The notes below the pieces were generated by a model. That model did not search any database. It was not told the DNA's origin and saw nothing but the letters and a program-made list of their open reading frames with translations. From Bifidobacterium tissieri (GTDB lineage Bacteria; Actinomycetota; Actinomycetes; Actinomycetales; Bifidobacteriaceae): a stretch of DNA of 64,000 bases. The position numbers and the translations under genes are program-made. Below, piece by piece: positions 47,319 through 57,208 of this stretch. The DNA is taken from assembly GCF_002259645.1 (NCBI RefSeq), contig NZ_MWWV01000006.1, positions 218,029-282,028 on the forward strand. Reading direction: 5' to 3'. Positions within the stretch are counted from its first letter, which is position 1. The number at the start of each line of letters is the position of its first letter.

Positions 47319-49433
47319 ATGGGCTATAACATCGAACGAACCAACCGTCCCTTCGTGGTCAAATCGCCGTACAAGCCATCGGGGGACCAGCCGGCGGCCA
47401 TCGAGGAACTGGCCACGCGCATCGAGAACGGCGAGAACGATGTGGTGCTCATGGGTGCCACCGGCACCGGCAAGACCGCCACGACGGCATGGCTCATCGA
47501 ACGACTGCAACGTCCCACGCTCATCCTCGAACCCAACAAGACATTGGCGGCACAGCTCTGCGCAGAATTCCGCGAACTCATGCCCGACAACGCCGTGAGC
47601 TATTTCGTCAGCTACTACGACTACTACCAGCCGGAAGCGTACATCCCGCAGACCGACACCTATATCGAAAAGGACTCCAACATCAATGACGACGTGGAGC
47701 GGTTGCGTCATGCGGCGACGGCGAACCTGCTGACGCGGCGAGACTGCGTGGTGGTGGCCACCGTCAGCTGCATCTACGGACTGGGCACGCCGGAGGAATA
47801 CGCCGGGCGCATGCTGTTCCTCAAGGAGGGGCAGGAGATCAATCGCGACGATCTGCTCCGGAAGTTCGTCGACATGCAATACAAGCGCAACGACATCGCC
47901 TTCACTCGTGGAACGTTCCGAGTGCGTGGCGATACGGTGGAGATCATCCCCGTGTACGAGGAACTGGCGGTGCGCATCGAGTTCTTCGGCGACGAGATCG
48001 ATCGCATCTCCACGTTGCATCCGCTGACCGGCGACGAGATCGCGCACGAGACCGAGGTCCATATCTTCCCGGCGTCGCATTATGTGGCGGGACCGGAGCG
48101 CATGCAGCATGCACTGAAGACGATTCGTGAGGAACTTGACGAGCGCGTGGCCGTGCTGAAGAAGCAGGGCAAGGATCTGGAGGCGCAGCGTCTCACCCAG
48201 CGCACCACCTATGATCTGGAGATGCTGTCGCAGATCGGCGTGTGCCAGGGCGTGGAGAACTATTCGCGACATTTCGACGGCCGTGCTCCGGGCACTCCGC
48301 CGCATACCCTGCTTGACTTCTTCCCCGACGATTTCCTGCTGGTCATCGACGAGTCGCATGTGACGATCCCGCAGATCGGCGCCATGTACGAGGGCGATGC
48401 CTCGCGCAAACGCACACTGGTGGAACACGGCTTCCGTCTGCCCAGCGCTATGGACAACCGTCCGCTCAAATGGGATGAGTTCCTTGAGCGCATCGGACAG
48501 ACCGTGTACCTGTCGGCGACCCCCGGTGACTATGAGCTCGGCCTGTCCGATGGCGTGGTCGAACAGATCATCAGGCCAACGGGATTGGTCGACCCCAAGA
48601 TCGATGTCCGTCCGGTGGAGGGACAGGTGGACGATCTGCTTGGCGAGATCAAGGACCGCGTGGCGCGCAACGAGCGTGTGCTCGTCACCACACTGACCAA
48701 GAAGATGGCCGAGGACCTCACCGACTATCTGCTGGAACGTGACATCAAGGTGGAGTATCTGCATTCCGATGTCGACACGTTGCGGCGTGTGGAGCTGTTG
48801 CGGGAACTTCGTGAGGGCAAAATCGACGTGATCGTGGGCATCAACCTGCTCAGGGAGGGCCTGGACCTGCCCGAGGTTTCGCTCGTGGCGATATTGGATG
48901 CCGACAAGGAAGGCTTCCTGCGCTCCTATCGGTCGCTGATCCAGACCATCGGTCGTGCGGCACGAAATGTGTCCGGCACGGTCATCATGTATGCGGACCG
49001 TCGTACCGAGGCCATGACCAAGGCCATCAACGAGACGAATCGTCGCCGCGCGAAGCAGATCGCCTACAACACGGAGCGCGGCATCGATCCGAAGCCGCTG
49101 ATCAAGAAGATCAGCGATGTCAACGACATGCTGGCCAAGGAGGACGTCGACACCCAGACCCTGCTGGAGGGCGGATATCGCAATGCCAACAAGGCTGGGA
49201 ACTCGCACTTCGGTGTCCCCATTGGGGGGTCTCCGGAAGAGGCCGAGCGTCGGCATCGCGACCTGCTGTCCGCGGGGCTTCCCGCTCAGGATCTGGCCGA
49301 TCTCATCCGTCAGCTCAGCGAGCAGATGCATACGGCCGCCGAGCAGTTGCAGTTCGAGCTGGCCGCCAGACTCCGTGACGAAATCCGTGACCTGAAGAAG
49401 GAACTGCGACAGATGACCGAAGCGAATAAATAG
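47319..49433 (+). CDS. uvrB: Excinuclease ABC subunit B
   Basis: A 704-residue UvrB, the damage-verification helicase of nucleotide excision repair. Walker A GATGTGKT, the beta-hairpin [18 protein letters not shown] that inserts around lesions, the DEAD-like [20 protein letters not shown] (motif VI) and a C-terminal UVR helix pair ([14 protein letters not shown]) are present. Another ATG 5 bases earlier is in a different frame. It works with Mfd, encoded at 5 kb. Confidence 0.98.
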   Translation: MGYNIERTNRPFVVKSPYKPSGDQPAAIEELATRIENGENDVVLMGATGTGKTATTAWLIERLQRPTLILEPNKTLAAQLCAEFRELMPDNAVSYFVSYYDYYQPEAYIPQTDTYIEKDSNINDDVERLRHAATANLLTRRDCVVVATVSCIYGLGTPEEYAGRMLFLKEGQEINRDDLLRKFVDMQYKRNDIAFTRGTFRVRGDTVEIIPVYEELAVRIEFFGDEIDRISTLHPLTGDEIAHETEVHIFPASHYVAGPERMQHALKTIREELDERVAVLKKQGKDLEAQRLTQRTTYDLEMLSQIGVCQGVENYSRHFDGRAPGTPPHTLLDFFPDDFLLVIDESHVTIPQIGAMYEGDASRKRTLVEHGFRLPSAMDNRPLKWDEFLERIGQTVYLSATPGDYELGLSDGVVEQIIRPTGLVDPKIDVRPVEGQVDDLLGEIKDRVARNERVLVTTLTKKMAEDLTDYLLERDIKVEYLHSDVDTLRRVELLRELREGKIDVIVGINLLREGLDLPEVSLVAILDADKEGFLRSYRSLIQTIGRAARNVSGTVIMYADRRTEAMTKAINETNRRRAKQIAYNTERGIDPKPLIKKISDVNDMLAKEDVDTQTLLEGGYRNANKAGNSHFGVPIGGSPEEAERRHRDLLSAGLPAQDLADLIRQLSEQMHTAAEQLQFELAARLRDEIRDLKKELRQMTEANK

Positions 49434-49524
49434 CGAATAAATGACGTCGTGCAGCGGCGACAATTGCCATATATTGTCTATGTCCGGTTCCACTGGTCAC
49501 CGATGGTCCGTATGATGGTGACCC

Positions 49525-50514
49525 ATGGCTGAGACTCCTTTATGGTTTATGGTGAGTGCCTTCGTGGTGCTCGCCGTGTTCTTTATCGTCGATCTGCTGA
49601 TCATCGGTCGTCGTCCTCATGTGCCCTCCACTGCGGAATGCGTGCGACACATCGCGTTCTTCGTGGTCATGGCGCTGATCTTCGGCGGACTCATCTGGGC
49701 CGTGGCGGGTTCCAAGCCGGCCCTGGAGTTCTATTCCGGCTGGCTTACCGAATATTCGTTGAGCATCGACAATCTGTTCGTATTCGTCATCATCATGGCG
49801 AACTTTGCGGTCCCGAAGCAATTGCAGAAGTTCGTGCTGTCCATCGGCATCACGATCGCGCTGATATTGCGTGGTATCTTCATCCTGCTGGGTGCCGCCA
49901 TCATCACCCGGTTCACATGGGTGTTCTTCCTCTTCGGCGCGTTCCTACTGGTGACGGCGTTCAAACTCGCCTTCGGCAAGGACGATGACGAGGAATACCA
50001 TGAGAACGCCTTGATCTCCACATTGCGCAAGGTGATTCGCATCTCCGACGAGTATGACGGTGAGCGTCTGCGCACCACCAAGGATGGCGTCAAGTACTGG
50101 ACGCCCATGCTGATCGTCTTCCTGGCGATCGGAACCACCGATGTGATGTTCGCCTTCGATTCCATTCCTGCGATCTTCGGTCTGACCAAGGACCCGTTCA
50201 TCGTGTTCACCTCCAATGTGTTCGCCCTGCTTGGTCTGCAGCAGCTGTACTTCCTGCTGGGCGCGTTGCTTGACAAACTGGTGTACCTGCCGATCGGTCT
50301 GTCCGTGGTGCTGGGCTTTATCGGCGTCAAGCTGATCATGGAGGCCCTGCACGCCAATACGCTGCCGTTCATCAACGGTGGCCAGCCCATTCATGCCGTG
50401 CCGGAAGTCCCCACGTGGCTCTCCCTTGCGGTGATCGTGCTGTCGATCGGCATTGCAGCGGCGGCCAGCGTCATCAAGATGAAGGCGGTGGAGAAGAAGG
50501 ACGCGCAGAACTGA
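49525..50514 (+). CDS. TerC family integral membrane protein
   Basis: A 329-residue TerC/Alx-type protein with about nine membrane helices. Conserved acidic residues in AFFVVMALIFGGLIWAV, TEYSLSIDNLFVFVIIM and TTDVMFAFDSIPAIFGL mark the metal-transport family linked to tellurite resistance and manganese export. Two Asp in SIDNLF and FAFDSIPA form the probable ion path. No tellurite genes are near. A bidirectional-looking hairpin follows at 50587. Confidence 0.92.
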   Translation: MAETPLWFMVSAFVVLAVFFIVDLLIIGRRPHVPSTAECVRHIAFFVVMALIFGGLIWAVAGSKPALEFYSGWLTEYSLSIDNLFVFVIIMANFAVPKQLQKFVLSIGITIALILRGIFILLGAAIITRFTWVFFLFGAFLLVTAFKLAFGKDDDEEYHENALISTLRKVIRISDEYDGERLRTTKDGVKYWTPMLIVFLAIGTTDVMFAFDSIPAIFGLTKDPFIVFTSNVFALLGLQQLYFLLGALLDKLVYLPIGLSVVLGFIGVKLIMEALHANTLPFINGGQPIHAVPEVPTWLSLAVIVLSIGIAAAASVIKMKAVEKKDAQN

Positions 50515-50862
50515 CGGCCGACCAGCTGCCGATGCATTGACGGACGCATGATCGTTCTGTCTGCATCACACTACGTAGTGACGATACGAGGTCCCGTGCA
50601 TGGATGACACGCACGGGACCTCGTCGTATGATTGCTGTTTTTCACGCCGCCATCCCGAAGAATGATGATGGATTAACGATGGTTTTGGCCTGATATTCCA
50701 AGTTTTTCGGGAAGGTGACGCTTGGCTGTCCAATATGTGAACGCTAACACAACACGCCGTAATCACACCTTGCTCGGTCTGGAACAGCTAGTAAGCTAAT
50801 CCATGGCAACAGCGGGGAAACATCCTGTTCCTCGTTCCGTCTAGAAGAAATAGGCAGGCAAT
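50515..50862 (+). other. Intergenic region between the terC-like gene and pyk
   Basis: About 350 bases. It contains the terC terminator and a candidate pyk promoter (TTGCTC 50770-50775, TAAGCT 50792-50797, 16-base spacer). No open gene or riboswitch-like structure stands out. Confidence 0.55.
50587..50623 (+). terminator. Terminator after the terC-like gene
   Basis: CGAGGTCCCGTGC / GCACGGGACCTCG forms a 13 bp stem, 11-base loop, followed by TTGCTGTTTTT after 9 bases. Confidence 0.75.
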
Positions 50863-52305
50863 ATGCGTAAAGCCAAGATCGTAGATACCATCGGACCGGC
50901 TACCGAATCCCTCGAGAACATCACCAAGCTCGTTGAGGCCGGCATGGACGTCGCTCGTCTGAACCGCTCTCACGGCACGCCCGAGGACCATCTGAGGGTC
51001 TACAACAACCTCCGCGAGGCCGGCAAGACCGTCGGTCGCAACGTGGCTGCCCTGGTTGACCTGCAGGGTCCGAAGATTCGTTGCGGTTGGTTTAAGAAGA
51101 ACGCTGATGGTGAGGACAAGGTCTTCCTGAAGGCCGGTCAGGAGTTCACCATCACCACCGACGACATCGAAGGCGACGAGACCATTACCTCCACCACCTT
51201 CAAGGGTCTGCCCGGCGACTGCCACCCGGGAGATCCGATTCTGATCGACGACGGCAAGGTCCGTCTCGAGGTCACCAGCGTCGAGGGCAACAACGTGCAC
51301 ACCAAGGTCGTCGTGGCCGGCCCCGTCTCCTCCCACAAGGGCATCAACCTGCCCGGCGTGGCCGTGAGCCTGCCCGCCCTGACCGAGAAGGATGAGGCCG
51401 ACCTGCGTTGGGCCATCCGCACCGGTGCCGACATCATCGCCATGTCCTTCGTGCGTTTCGCCACCGACATCGACCGCGCCCACGAGATCATGGACGAGGA
51501 AGGCCGTCGTATCCCGATCGTCGCCAAGATCGAGAAGCCGCAGGCCCTCGAGAACCTCGAGGACATCGTCAAGGCCTTCGACGGCATCATGGCCGCCCGT
51601 GGCGACATGGCCGTTGAGTGCCCGCTGGAAGAGGTCCCGCTGGCCACCAAGCGCATCATCGAGCTGGCTCGCAAGTACGCCAAGCCCGTGATCGTGGCCA
51701 CCGAGGTGCTCGGCTCCATGGTCAACTCCCCGGTTCCGTCCCGCGCTGAGGCCTCCGACTGCGCCAACGCCGTGCTTGACGGCGCCGACGCCACGATGAC
51801 CTCCAACGAGACCGCCGTCGGCAAGTACCCGACCGAGACCGTGGCCACCATGTCCCGCATCTCCGAGTACGCCACCTCCCACGGCTTCGAGCGCATCCCG
51901 GAGCTCAAGAACCTGGATATGTCCAAGTCCGGTGCCGTGTCCTCCGCCGCCGTCGACCTGGCCGAGAAGCTCAACGCCAAGGCCATCGTCGCCTTCACCC
52001 AGACCGGTGACACCGTGCACCGCATCGCCCGTGAGCGTCCGGCCGCCCCGATCTACGGTCTGACCAACAACGAGCACACCTACCACTGGCTGGCTCTGAG
52101 CTGGGGCACCGAGGCCTTCCTGCTGGACAAGGATTACCACGACATGACCCGCAAGGAAGTCATGGCCCTCACCGACGCCACGCTGAAGGCCGCCGGCAAG
52201 GTCGAGGACGGCGACCACATCGTCGTGCTCAGCTGCTCCCAGGGTGACCACAAGCCCGGTAGCACCGACTCCATCTACGTGCACACCGTCGGCAACGCCG
52301 CGTGA
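50863..52305 (+). CDS. pyk: Pyruvate kinase
   Basis: A 480-residue pyruvate kinase that makes ATP from phosphoenolpyruvate. ARLNRSHGT, VDLQGPKIR, the catalytic Lys in VAKIEKPQA and the metal acids in ARGDMAVECPLEEVPL are visible, and C-terminally SNETAVGKYPT. The family signature phrases TQMLESM and MLSGETA read TEVLGSM and MTSNETA here, typical of bifidobacteria. It has a C-terminal regulatory domain. Codon bias is strong. The gene ends before a very strong terminator and a tRNA; pdtaR follows. Confidence 0.97.
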   Translation: MRKAKIVDTIGPATESLENITKLVEAGMDVARLNRSHGTPEDHLRVYNNLREAGKTVGRNVAALVDLQGPKIRCGWFKKNADGEDKVFLKAGQEFTITTDDIEGDETITSTTFKGLPGDCHPGDPILIDDGKVRLEVTSVEGNNVHTKVVVAGPVSSHKGINLPGVAVSLPALTEKDEADLRWAIRTGADIIAMSFVRFATDIDRAHEIMDEEGRRIPIVAKIEKPQALENLEDIVKAFDGIMAARGDMAVECPLEEVPLATKRIIELARKYAKPVIVATEVLGSMVNSPVPSRAEASDCANAVLDGADATMTSNETAVGKYPTETVATMSRISEYATSHGFERIPELKNLDMSKSGAVSSAAVDLAEKLNAKAIVAFTQTGDTVHRIARERPAAPIYGLTNNEHTYHWLALSWGTEAFLLDKDYHDMTRKEVMALTDATLKAAGKVEDGDHIVVLSCSQGDHKPGSTDSIYVHTVGNAA

Positions 52306-52360
52306 GCATAGATGAATCGGCGGTATGGTACCGCTGATCGGTAACCGTACGGCATGATTC

Positions 52361-52400
52361 TGGGGCCCATCCGCGTGGCGAAACACGCGGATGGGCCCCA
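52361..52400 (+). terminator. Strong terminator after pyk
   Basis: A perfect 17 bp GC-rich stem (52361-52377 and 52384-52400), 6-base loop, followed by AACTTTT. Confidence 0.92.
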
Positions 52401-52446
52401 AACTTTTGTGTCATTTCGATAAATGGTGTACCCTCTCTTAAGGATT

Positions 52447-52520
52447 GCCCCGGTATCCCAATTGGTAGAGGAGACAGCCTCAAAATCTGTACAGTGTGGG
52501 TTCGAGTCCCACCCGGGGCA
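52447..52520 (+). tRNA. tRNA with Leu anticodon CAA and a class-I-like short variable loop
   Basis: A 74-base cloverleaf: acceptor GCCCCGG/CCGGGGC, discriminator A, D arm with GGTAG, T arm GTGGG-TTCGAGT-CCCAC. The anticodon loop CTCAAAA gives CAA (Leu, UUG). The anticodon stem has a C-T mismatch next to the loop, and the variable loop is only 5 bases (ACAGT), not the long arm of normal leucine tRNAs such as the one at 17056. It may be a nonstandard or weakly charged tRNA. CCA is not encoded. Confidence 0.85.
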
Positions 52521-52654
52521 CTGACGTGGCGATGAGGGAACGTTACCGCCATCGCTTACGTGATTGAATGTGTTGCGTTGCATAGTACGTGATTTGAATT
52601 GGTTACGATGATGTAACGCGATTCATTATGGTCAAAACGCGGAAAGGGACGGAT

Positions 52655-53260
52655 ATGTCTGATATGGATGCGCTGTCGGAGGATTCGAAGGGACGCACCG
52701 TCGTCGTGGCCGAGGATGAGGCCTTGATTCGTCTCGACATCGTCGAGTCGCTGCGCGCCGCCGGTTACGATGTGGTTGGTGAGGCTGCCAGCGGTCAGGA
52801 GGCCGTGGATCTGGTCCGTGAACTGGTTCCCGATGTTGTTGTCATGGATGTGAAGATGCCGGGCAAGGATGGCATCACTGCGGCGAAGGAGATCGCTGAG
52901 GAGAATCTTGCCCCCGTGGTCATGCTCACCGCATTTTCCCAGCAGAACCTGGTGGAGAAGGCTGCTGACGCCGGTGCCATGGCGTATGTGGTCAAGCCGT
53001 TCGTTCCCGAAAAGCTGTTCCCGTCCATCGAGGTGGCCATCAGCCGATTCGATCAGATGAACGCGCTGCGTGACGAGGTCTCCGACATGAAGGCGCGCTT
53101 CGAGGCTCGCAAGCGTGTCGATCGTGCCAAGGGCCTGCTGATGGAGAACATGGGCCTTACCGAATCGGAGGCGTTCCGCTGGATTCAGAAGACGTCGATG
53201 GATCGTCGTCTGACCATGCAGGAGGTCGCCGACGCGGTCATCGAGCAGGTGCAGGGCTGA
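52655..53260 (+). CDS. pdtaR: ANTAR-domain response regulator (PdtaR-like)
   Basis: A 201-residue regulator. The receiver domain has VVVAEDEALIRLDIVESL, phosphorylation site DVVVMDVKMPGKDG and the Lys in YVVKPFVPEKL. The C-terminal ANTAR domain (RFEARKRVDRAKGLLMENMG and TMQEVADAVIEQ) binds tandem RNA hairpins and acts as an antiterminator. It is the natural partner of the PdtaS-like kinase at 20.2 kb; the genes are not adjacent, as in mycobacteria. GGAAAGGGA precedes the ATG at 52655. polA starts 8 bases after its stop. Confidence 0.95.
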   Translation: MSDMDALSEDSKGRTVVVAEDEALIRLDIVESLRAAGYDVVGEAASGQEAVDLVRELVPDVVVMDVKMPGKDGITAAKEIAEENLAPVVMLTAFSQQNLVEKAADAGAMAYVVKPFVPEKLFPSIEVAISRFDQMNALRDEVSDMKARFEARKRVDRAKGLLMENMGLTESEAFRWIQKTSMDRRLTMQEVADAVIEQVQG

Positions 53261-53268
53261 GCTGATCC

Positions 53269-56127
53269 ATGACTCTGTCTTCGCACGCTTCTGACGATAT
53301 GGACAAGGTGACGGCAGAGAACAGACTGCTCGTCGTCGACGGGCATTCTCTGGCATTCCGCGCGTATTTCGCGTTGCCTGCCGAGAATTTCACGACATCC
53401 GCAGGATTCGCCACCAACGCGGTGTGGGGATTCGCCAACATGCTCACCCGAGTGATTCTGGACGAACATCCCACACACGTTGCGGTGGCGTTTGATGTCA
53501 AAGGTGGCACGTTCCGCAACGATCTGCTCCCGCAATACAAAGGCACAAGGGATGCCGCGCCGGAGGATCTGCTGCCGCAGCTGCCGGTGATTCAGGACAT
53601 GCTCACGGCATTGGGCGTGACCTATATCGAAAAGCCGGGATATGAAGGCGATGACATCATCGCCACGCTCGCTACCATGGGGGAGAAGGCGGGCTTTGAT
53701 GCGTTGGTGCTGTCCGGCGATCGTGATGCCTTTCAGCTGATCGATGATCGCATCACCGTGCTCTATCCCGGGCATCATTTCAAAGACCTCAAGCATATGA
53801 CGCCACAGGCCGTGGAGGACAAGTACAAGGTCACCCCGCAGCGGTATCCCGATCTGGCGGCGCTCCGCGGTGAGACCGCGGACAACATTCCCGGAGTCCC
53901 TGGTGTGGGCGACGGTTTCGCGGCCAAATGGATCAACCAGTTCGGCGATCTTGACGGCATCATCGAGCATGCCGATGAGATCAAGGGCAAGAAGGGCGAG
54001 GCCCTGCGAGAGAACATTGATCAGGTGAAACTCAATCGCAAGGTCAACGCCTTAGTGCGTGACCTTGATCTCGGCGTCAACGTGGGTGATCTGGTGATGT
54101 CTCCGCCGAACCTTACCGCGATCGATGTGCTGTTCACAAAGCTGGAGTTCGGCCCCCGGACCAAGACCCGGCTGCTTAAGGCGTTCCCCGGTGGCATCGT
54201 AGGGGAGGGGACCGCTACCGACGCGGAATCCGGCCTCGCTGAACCGGTGCTGGACGAGCCGATCATCGACACGATCGCAGATAATGAGGATACGGTCGTG
54301 GACGAGGTACGACAGTGGATCAACGACCACATCGTTTCCGCGGTCCAGCCAAAGACTGTGCCCGACAGTGAGCTTGACGATGCCTCACAATCCTTGGAAT
54401 CCTCGTGGTTCCTCCACGCTGAGGGGGACGTTCACCCCGGCACCACCATATTGCAGGCGATCTCGCTGTTGGGTCCCGATAATCATGCCGTGATATTGCA
54501 GGCCGACTCGGCCGCTGCATGCCGCGACGTGCTGCAGCAGTTGCTGAACGATCGTGCGGGCGTGTGCGTGTTGCACGGGCTCAAAGACCAATCGCATCTG
54601 CTTGCCACCATCGGCGTGCATGTGCCTCGACCGTGGTTCGACACCCAGCTTGCCGGATATCTGGTCGAATCCGATTATCATCCCGATTCATTGGACGCCG
54701 AGGCGGCGCACTTCCTTGATCTGCCAATGGACGAGGCCGATGCCGGGGCGACGCAGGGAGAACTCGCACTCGACATCGACGAGGAACCGGAGACGGCAAA
54801 GCCCGCGTCCGTGGTCCGCCATATCGCGCTCGTGCGCGCACTTGCCCGTGATCTTGCACCCAAGGTGGTGGAGAGGAAGCAGTATTCTCTGCTGCACACC
54901 ATCGAACTGCCGGTATCCGAAGTATTGTTCGGCATGGAATCGGTCGGGGCGGCCGTGGACGAAGGCCGTCTGATCGCCATGCGTGATCGGTTCGCCACCG
55001 AGGCGCGGGACGCCCAGGAACAGGCATGGGACGCTGCCGGCAAACACATCAACCTGCAAAGCCCCAAGCAGCTGCAGGCAGTGCTGTTCGACGACATGCA
55101 ACTGCGCGGCACCCGCAAGACCAAATCCGGAGGATACACCACCGACGCAGCGGCATTGCAGGAGATGGCGGTGCGCAATGTGAACAACGAGCGTGCCAGT
55201 TCATTCCTGGTGGCGTTGCTACGGCATCGTGAAACCAACAAGCTCAAGCAGATCGTGCAGAGTCTGCTGGACGAGGTGAATCAGAACGACGGTCGCATCC
55301 ACACCACCTTCGAACAGACCGTGGCCGCCACAGGACGGCTGAGTTCGGCCGCACCGAACCTGCAGAACATCCCCAACCGCAACGCCGCTGGCCGTGAGAT
55401 CCGCGGAGCGTTCGTGCCGGGCGAGGGATATGTATCGTTGATGAGCTGCGACTATTCGCAGGTGGAACTGCGCATCATGGCACATTTGTCCGGCGACGAA
55501 GTGCTGATCGAGGCGTTCCGTTCCGGAGCGGACTTCCACCGCTACGTGGCCTCGCTCGTCTATCAGATTCCTGTGGACGAGATCACCGGCGACCAGCGGT
55601 CCCACGTCAAGGCGATGAGCTACGGACTGGCCTACGGACTGAGCACGTATGGTCTCGCGCAACAGCTCAAGATCTCACCGGCCGAGGCGGACGTCCTCAA
55701 GGACAAGTATTTCGCCACATTCGGCAAGGTGCACGACTATCTGGAATCCCTGGTGACCGAAGCCAAGCGCAACGGATACACGGAAACCATGTTCGGACGT
55801 CGTCGCTATTTCCCCGGCCTCAAGTCGACGAACCGCCGTGTCCGCGATGCGGCTGAACGCGCCGCACTGAACGCGCCGATCCAGGGAACCGCCGCCGACA
55901 TCATGAAGATCGCCATGATCCGTGCCGCCGATTCACTGCGCGATCATGACCTTCATAGTCGTATCATTCTGCAGATCCACGACGAACTGGTGGCGGAGAT
56001 CGCCCCCGGCGAGGCAGACACCGCCACCGACCTGATCCGCGACGCCATGGAGAACGCCGTGCATCTCGACGTGCCGCTCGATGTCTCCACCGGCATCGGC
56101 GACGACTGGCAGCTCGCGGCGCACTGA
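53269..56127 (+). CDS. polA: DNA polymerase I
   Basis: A 952-residue family A polymerase. The N-terminal 5'-3' nuclease domain (about 14-310) has LLVVDGHSLAFRAYF and GVPGVGDGFAAKW. The middle region has a 3'-5' exonuclease fold but the first catalytic motif (DTETDSLD in E. coli) reads SSWFLHAEG, so proofreading is likely absent. The polymerase domain has YSQVELRIMAH (motif A), KAMSYGLAYGLSTYGL (motif B) and QIHDELVAE (motif C). It fills gaps in repair and Okazaki fragments. The gene is next to pdtaR, as in mycobacteria. Confidence 0.97.
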   Translation: MTLSSHASDDMDKVTAENRLLVVDGHSLAFRAYFALPAENFTTSAGFATNAVWGFANMLTRVILDEHPTHVAVAFDVKGGTFRNDLLPQYKGTRDAAPEDLLPQLPVIQDMLTALGVTYIEKPGYEGDDIIATLATMGEKAGFDALVLSGDRDAFQLIDDRITVLYPGHHFKDLKHMTPQAVEDKYKVTPQRYPDLAALRGETADNIPGVPGVGDGFAAKWINQFGDLDGIIEHADEIKGKKGEALRENIDQVKLNRKVNALVRDLDLGVNVGDLVMSPPNLTAIDVLFTKLEFGPRTKTRLLKAFPGGIVGEGTATDAESGLAEPVLDEPIIDTIADNEDTVVDEVRQWINDHIVSAVQPKTVPDSELDDASQSLESSWFLHAEGDVHPGTTILQAISLLGPDNHAVILQADSAAACRDVLQQLLNDRAGVCVLHGLKDQSHLLATIGVHVPRPWFDTQLAGYLVESDYHPDSLDAEAAHFLDLPMDEADAGATQGELALDIDEEPETAKPASVVRHIALVRALARDLAPKVVERKQYSLLHTIELPVSEVLFGMESVGAAVDEGRLIAMRDRFATEARDAQEQAWDAAGKHINLQSPKQLQAVLFDDMQLRGTRKTKSGGYTTDAAALQEMAVRNVNNERASSFLVALLRHRETNKLKQIVQSLLDEVNQNDGRIHTTFEQTVAATGRLSSAAPNLQNIPNRNAAGREIRGAFVPGEGYVSLMSCDYSQVELRIMAHLSGDEVLIEAFRSGADFHRYVASLVYQIPVDEITGDQRSHVKAMSYGLAYGLSTYGLAQQLKISPAEADVLKDKYFATFGKVHDYLESLVTEAKRNGYTETMFGRRRYFPGLKSTNRRVRDAAERAALNAPIQGTAADIMKIAMIRAADSLRDHDLHSRIILQIHDELVAEIAPGEADTATDLIRDAMENAVHLDVPLDVSTGIGDDWQLAAH

Positions 56128-56136
56128 GTCACCGGT

Positions 56137-56196
56137 ATACGGGTCCTCACGTCCTCGGGCTTCTGAAGCCAAGGACCTGAGGACCCGTATTATTTT
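56137..56196 (+). terminator. Terminator between polA and the Nif3-like gene
   Basis: ATACGGGTCCTCA pairs with TGAGGACCCGTAT (13 bp); the loop region contains its own GGCTT/AAGCC stem. TATTTTG follows. Confidence 0.8.
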
Positions 56197-56234
56197 GTGT
56201 AGTATCGCAACCGCATATTCGGAAGGGAATGACA

Positions 56235-57155
56235 ATGACCGAACCGACCATGGCACCCACACTCAAGCAGATCGTCGACGTGCTGGAAACGCTGTATCCT
56301 CTCCGATATGCGGAACAATGGGATGAACCCGGCCTGATCGTGGGTGACCTCTCCCAGCCGGTCCGTCGTATCTATTGCGCGGTTGATCCCACCCGGGAAA
56401 TCGTGGCCGAAGCCATCGACTACGGGGCGGACCTGCTCATCACCCACCATCCGCTGTTCTTCCGATCCGTACATCAGATCTCCGGACTCGGATTCCGCGG
56501 TGATATCGTCAATACGTTGATCGCCAATCATTGCGGACTATGGGTCGGCCACACCAACGCCGACTCCGCCTATCGCGGCACCGCACACGCGTTCGCCGAC
56601 CGGCTCGGCCTCGTCGACCAGAGGCCGCTGGAACCCATCGCCGATCCAAACACTGACCATGCCGTCGGACTCGGACGTGTTGGCGAGCTTCCCGAACCGG
56701 TTACGCTTCGCGCACTCGCCGAACGCGTGGCGAACCTGCTGCCGCATACCGAACTCGGCATTCAGGTGGCGGGAGACCCCGATCAGCAGGTACAGCTTGT
56801 CGCCACGCTACCGGGTTCCGGGGATTCGATGTTCGACGAGGTCCGGGCAACCGGTGCCGACGTGTACATCACCAGCGACCTCCGTCATCATCCTGCCACC
56901 GACGCATGGCAACAGGCCCTGTACGAAGCGGAATTGCGCGGCCGGGGGTTCGCCGTCGGACGCGTGGAATCCCCGACTGGGGCGTCCGTTCCCCGTCCGG
57001 CGTTGATCAACACGCCACATTCAGCCATCGAGCGCTCGCTGTTCCACTATCTGGTGCCTGATGTGTCTGAGGCGATCCAACGAACCCTCGGCGCTGATGT
57101 GGAGGTCACGCTGTCCACGACCAGCACCGATCCGTGGACCTTCCGCGTCGGCTGA
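56235..57155 (+). CDS. Nif3-like dinuclear metal centre protein
   Basis: A 306-residue Nif3/YbgI family protein. The metal ligands are seen in YADLLITHHPLFFRS (His pair), LWVGHTNADSAYRGTAHAFAD (His, Asp), and near the end DVYITSDLRHHPATDAWQ. The family may hydrolyse or bind GTP-related substrates; its role is unclear. GGAAGGGA sits 6 bases before the ATG at 56235; the ATG at 56229 overlaps that site. It stands convergent with aspA. Confidence 0.9.
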   Translation: MTEPTMAPTLKQIVDVLETLYPLRYAEQWDEPGLIVGDLSQPVRRIYCAVDPTREIVAEAIDYGADLLITHHPLFFRSVHQISGLGFRGDIVNTLIANHCGLWVGHTNADSAYRGTAHAFADRLGLVDQRPLEPIADPNTDHAVGLGRVGELPEPVTLRALAERVANLLPHTELGIQVAGDPDQQVQLVATLPGSGDSMFDEVRATGADVYITSDLRHHPATDAWQQALYEAELRGRGFAVGRVESPTGASVPRPALINTPHSAIERSLFHYLVPDVSEAIQRTLGADVEVTLSTTSTDPWTFRVG

Positions 57156-57159
57156 AACT

Positions 57160-57200
57160 GAGGTCCGGTGCGGAACCTCCACGATCCCGCACCGGACCTC
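57160..57200. terminator. Bidirectional terminator between the Nif3-like gene and aspA
   Basis: GAGGTCCGGTGCGG pairs with CCGCACCGGACCTC (14 bp), 13-base loop, between convergent genes. T runs are short. Confidence 0.8.
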
Positions 57201-57208
57201 GGCTCCAT

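Noticed and set aside
47301..49493. A 730-codon open frame antisense to uvrB
   Set aside because: Same effect; uvrB is unmistakable on the other strand.
50515..50862. Riboswitch before pyk
   Set aside because: Only a terminator hairpin and a promoter-like sequence are visible; no aptamer-like structure.
52447..52520. Selenocysteine or suppressor tRNA reading of the CAA tRNA
   Set aside because: Shifting the loop to give TCA breaks normal numbering; the CAA reading fits the 7-base loop and the T33 position.
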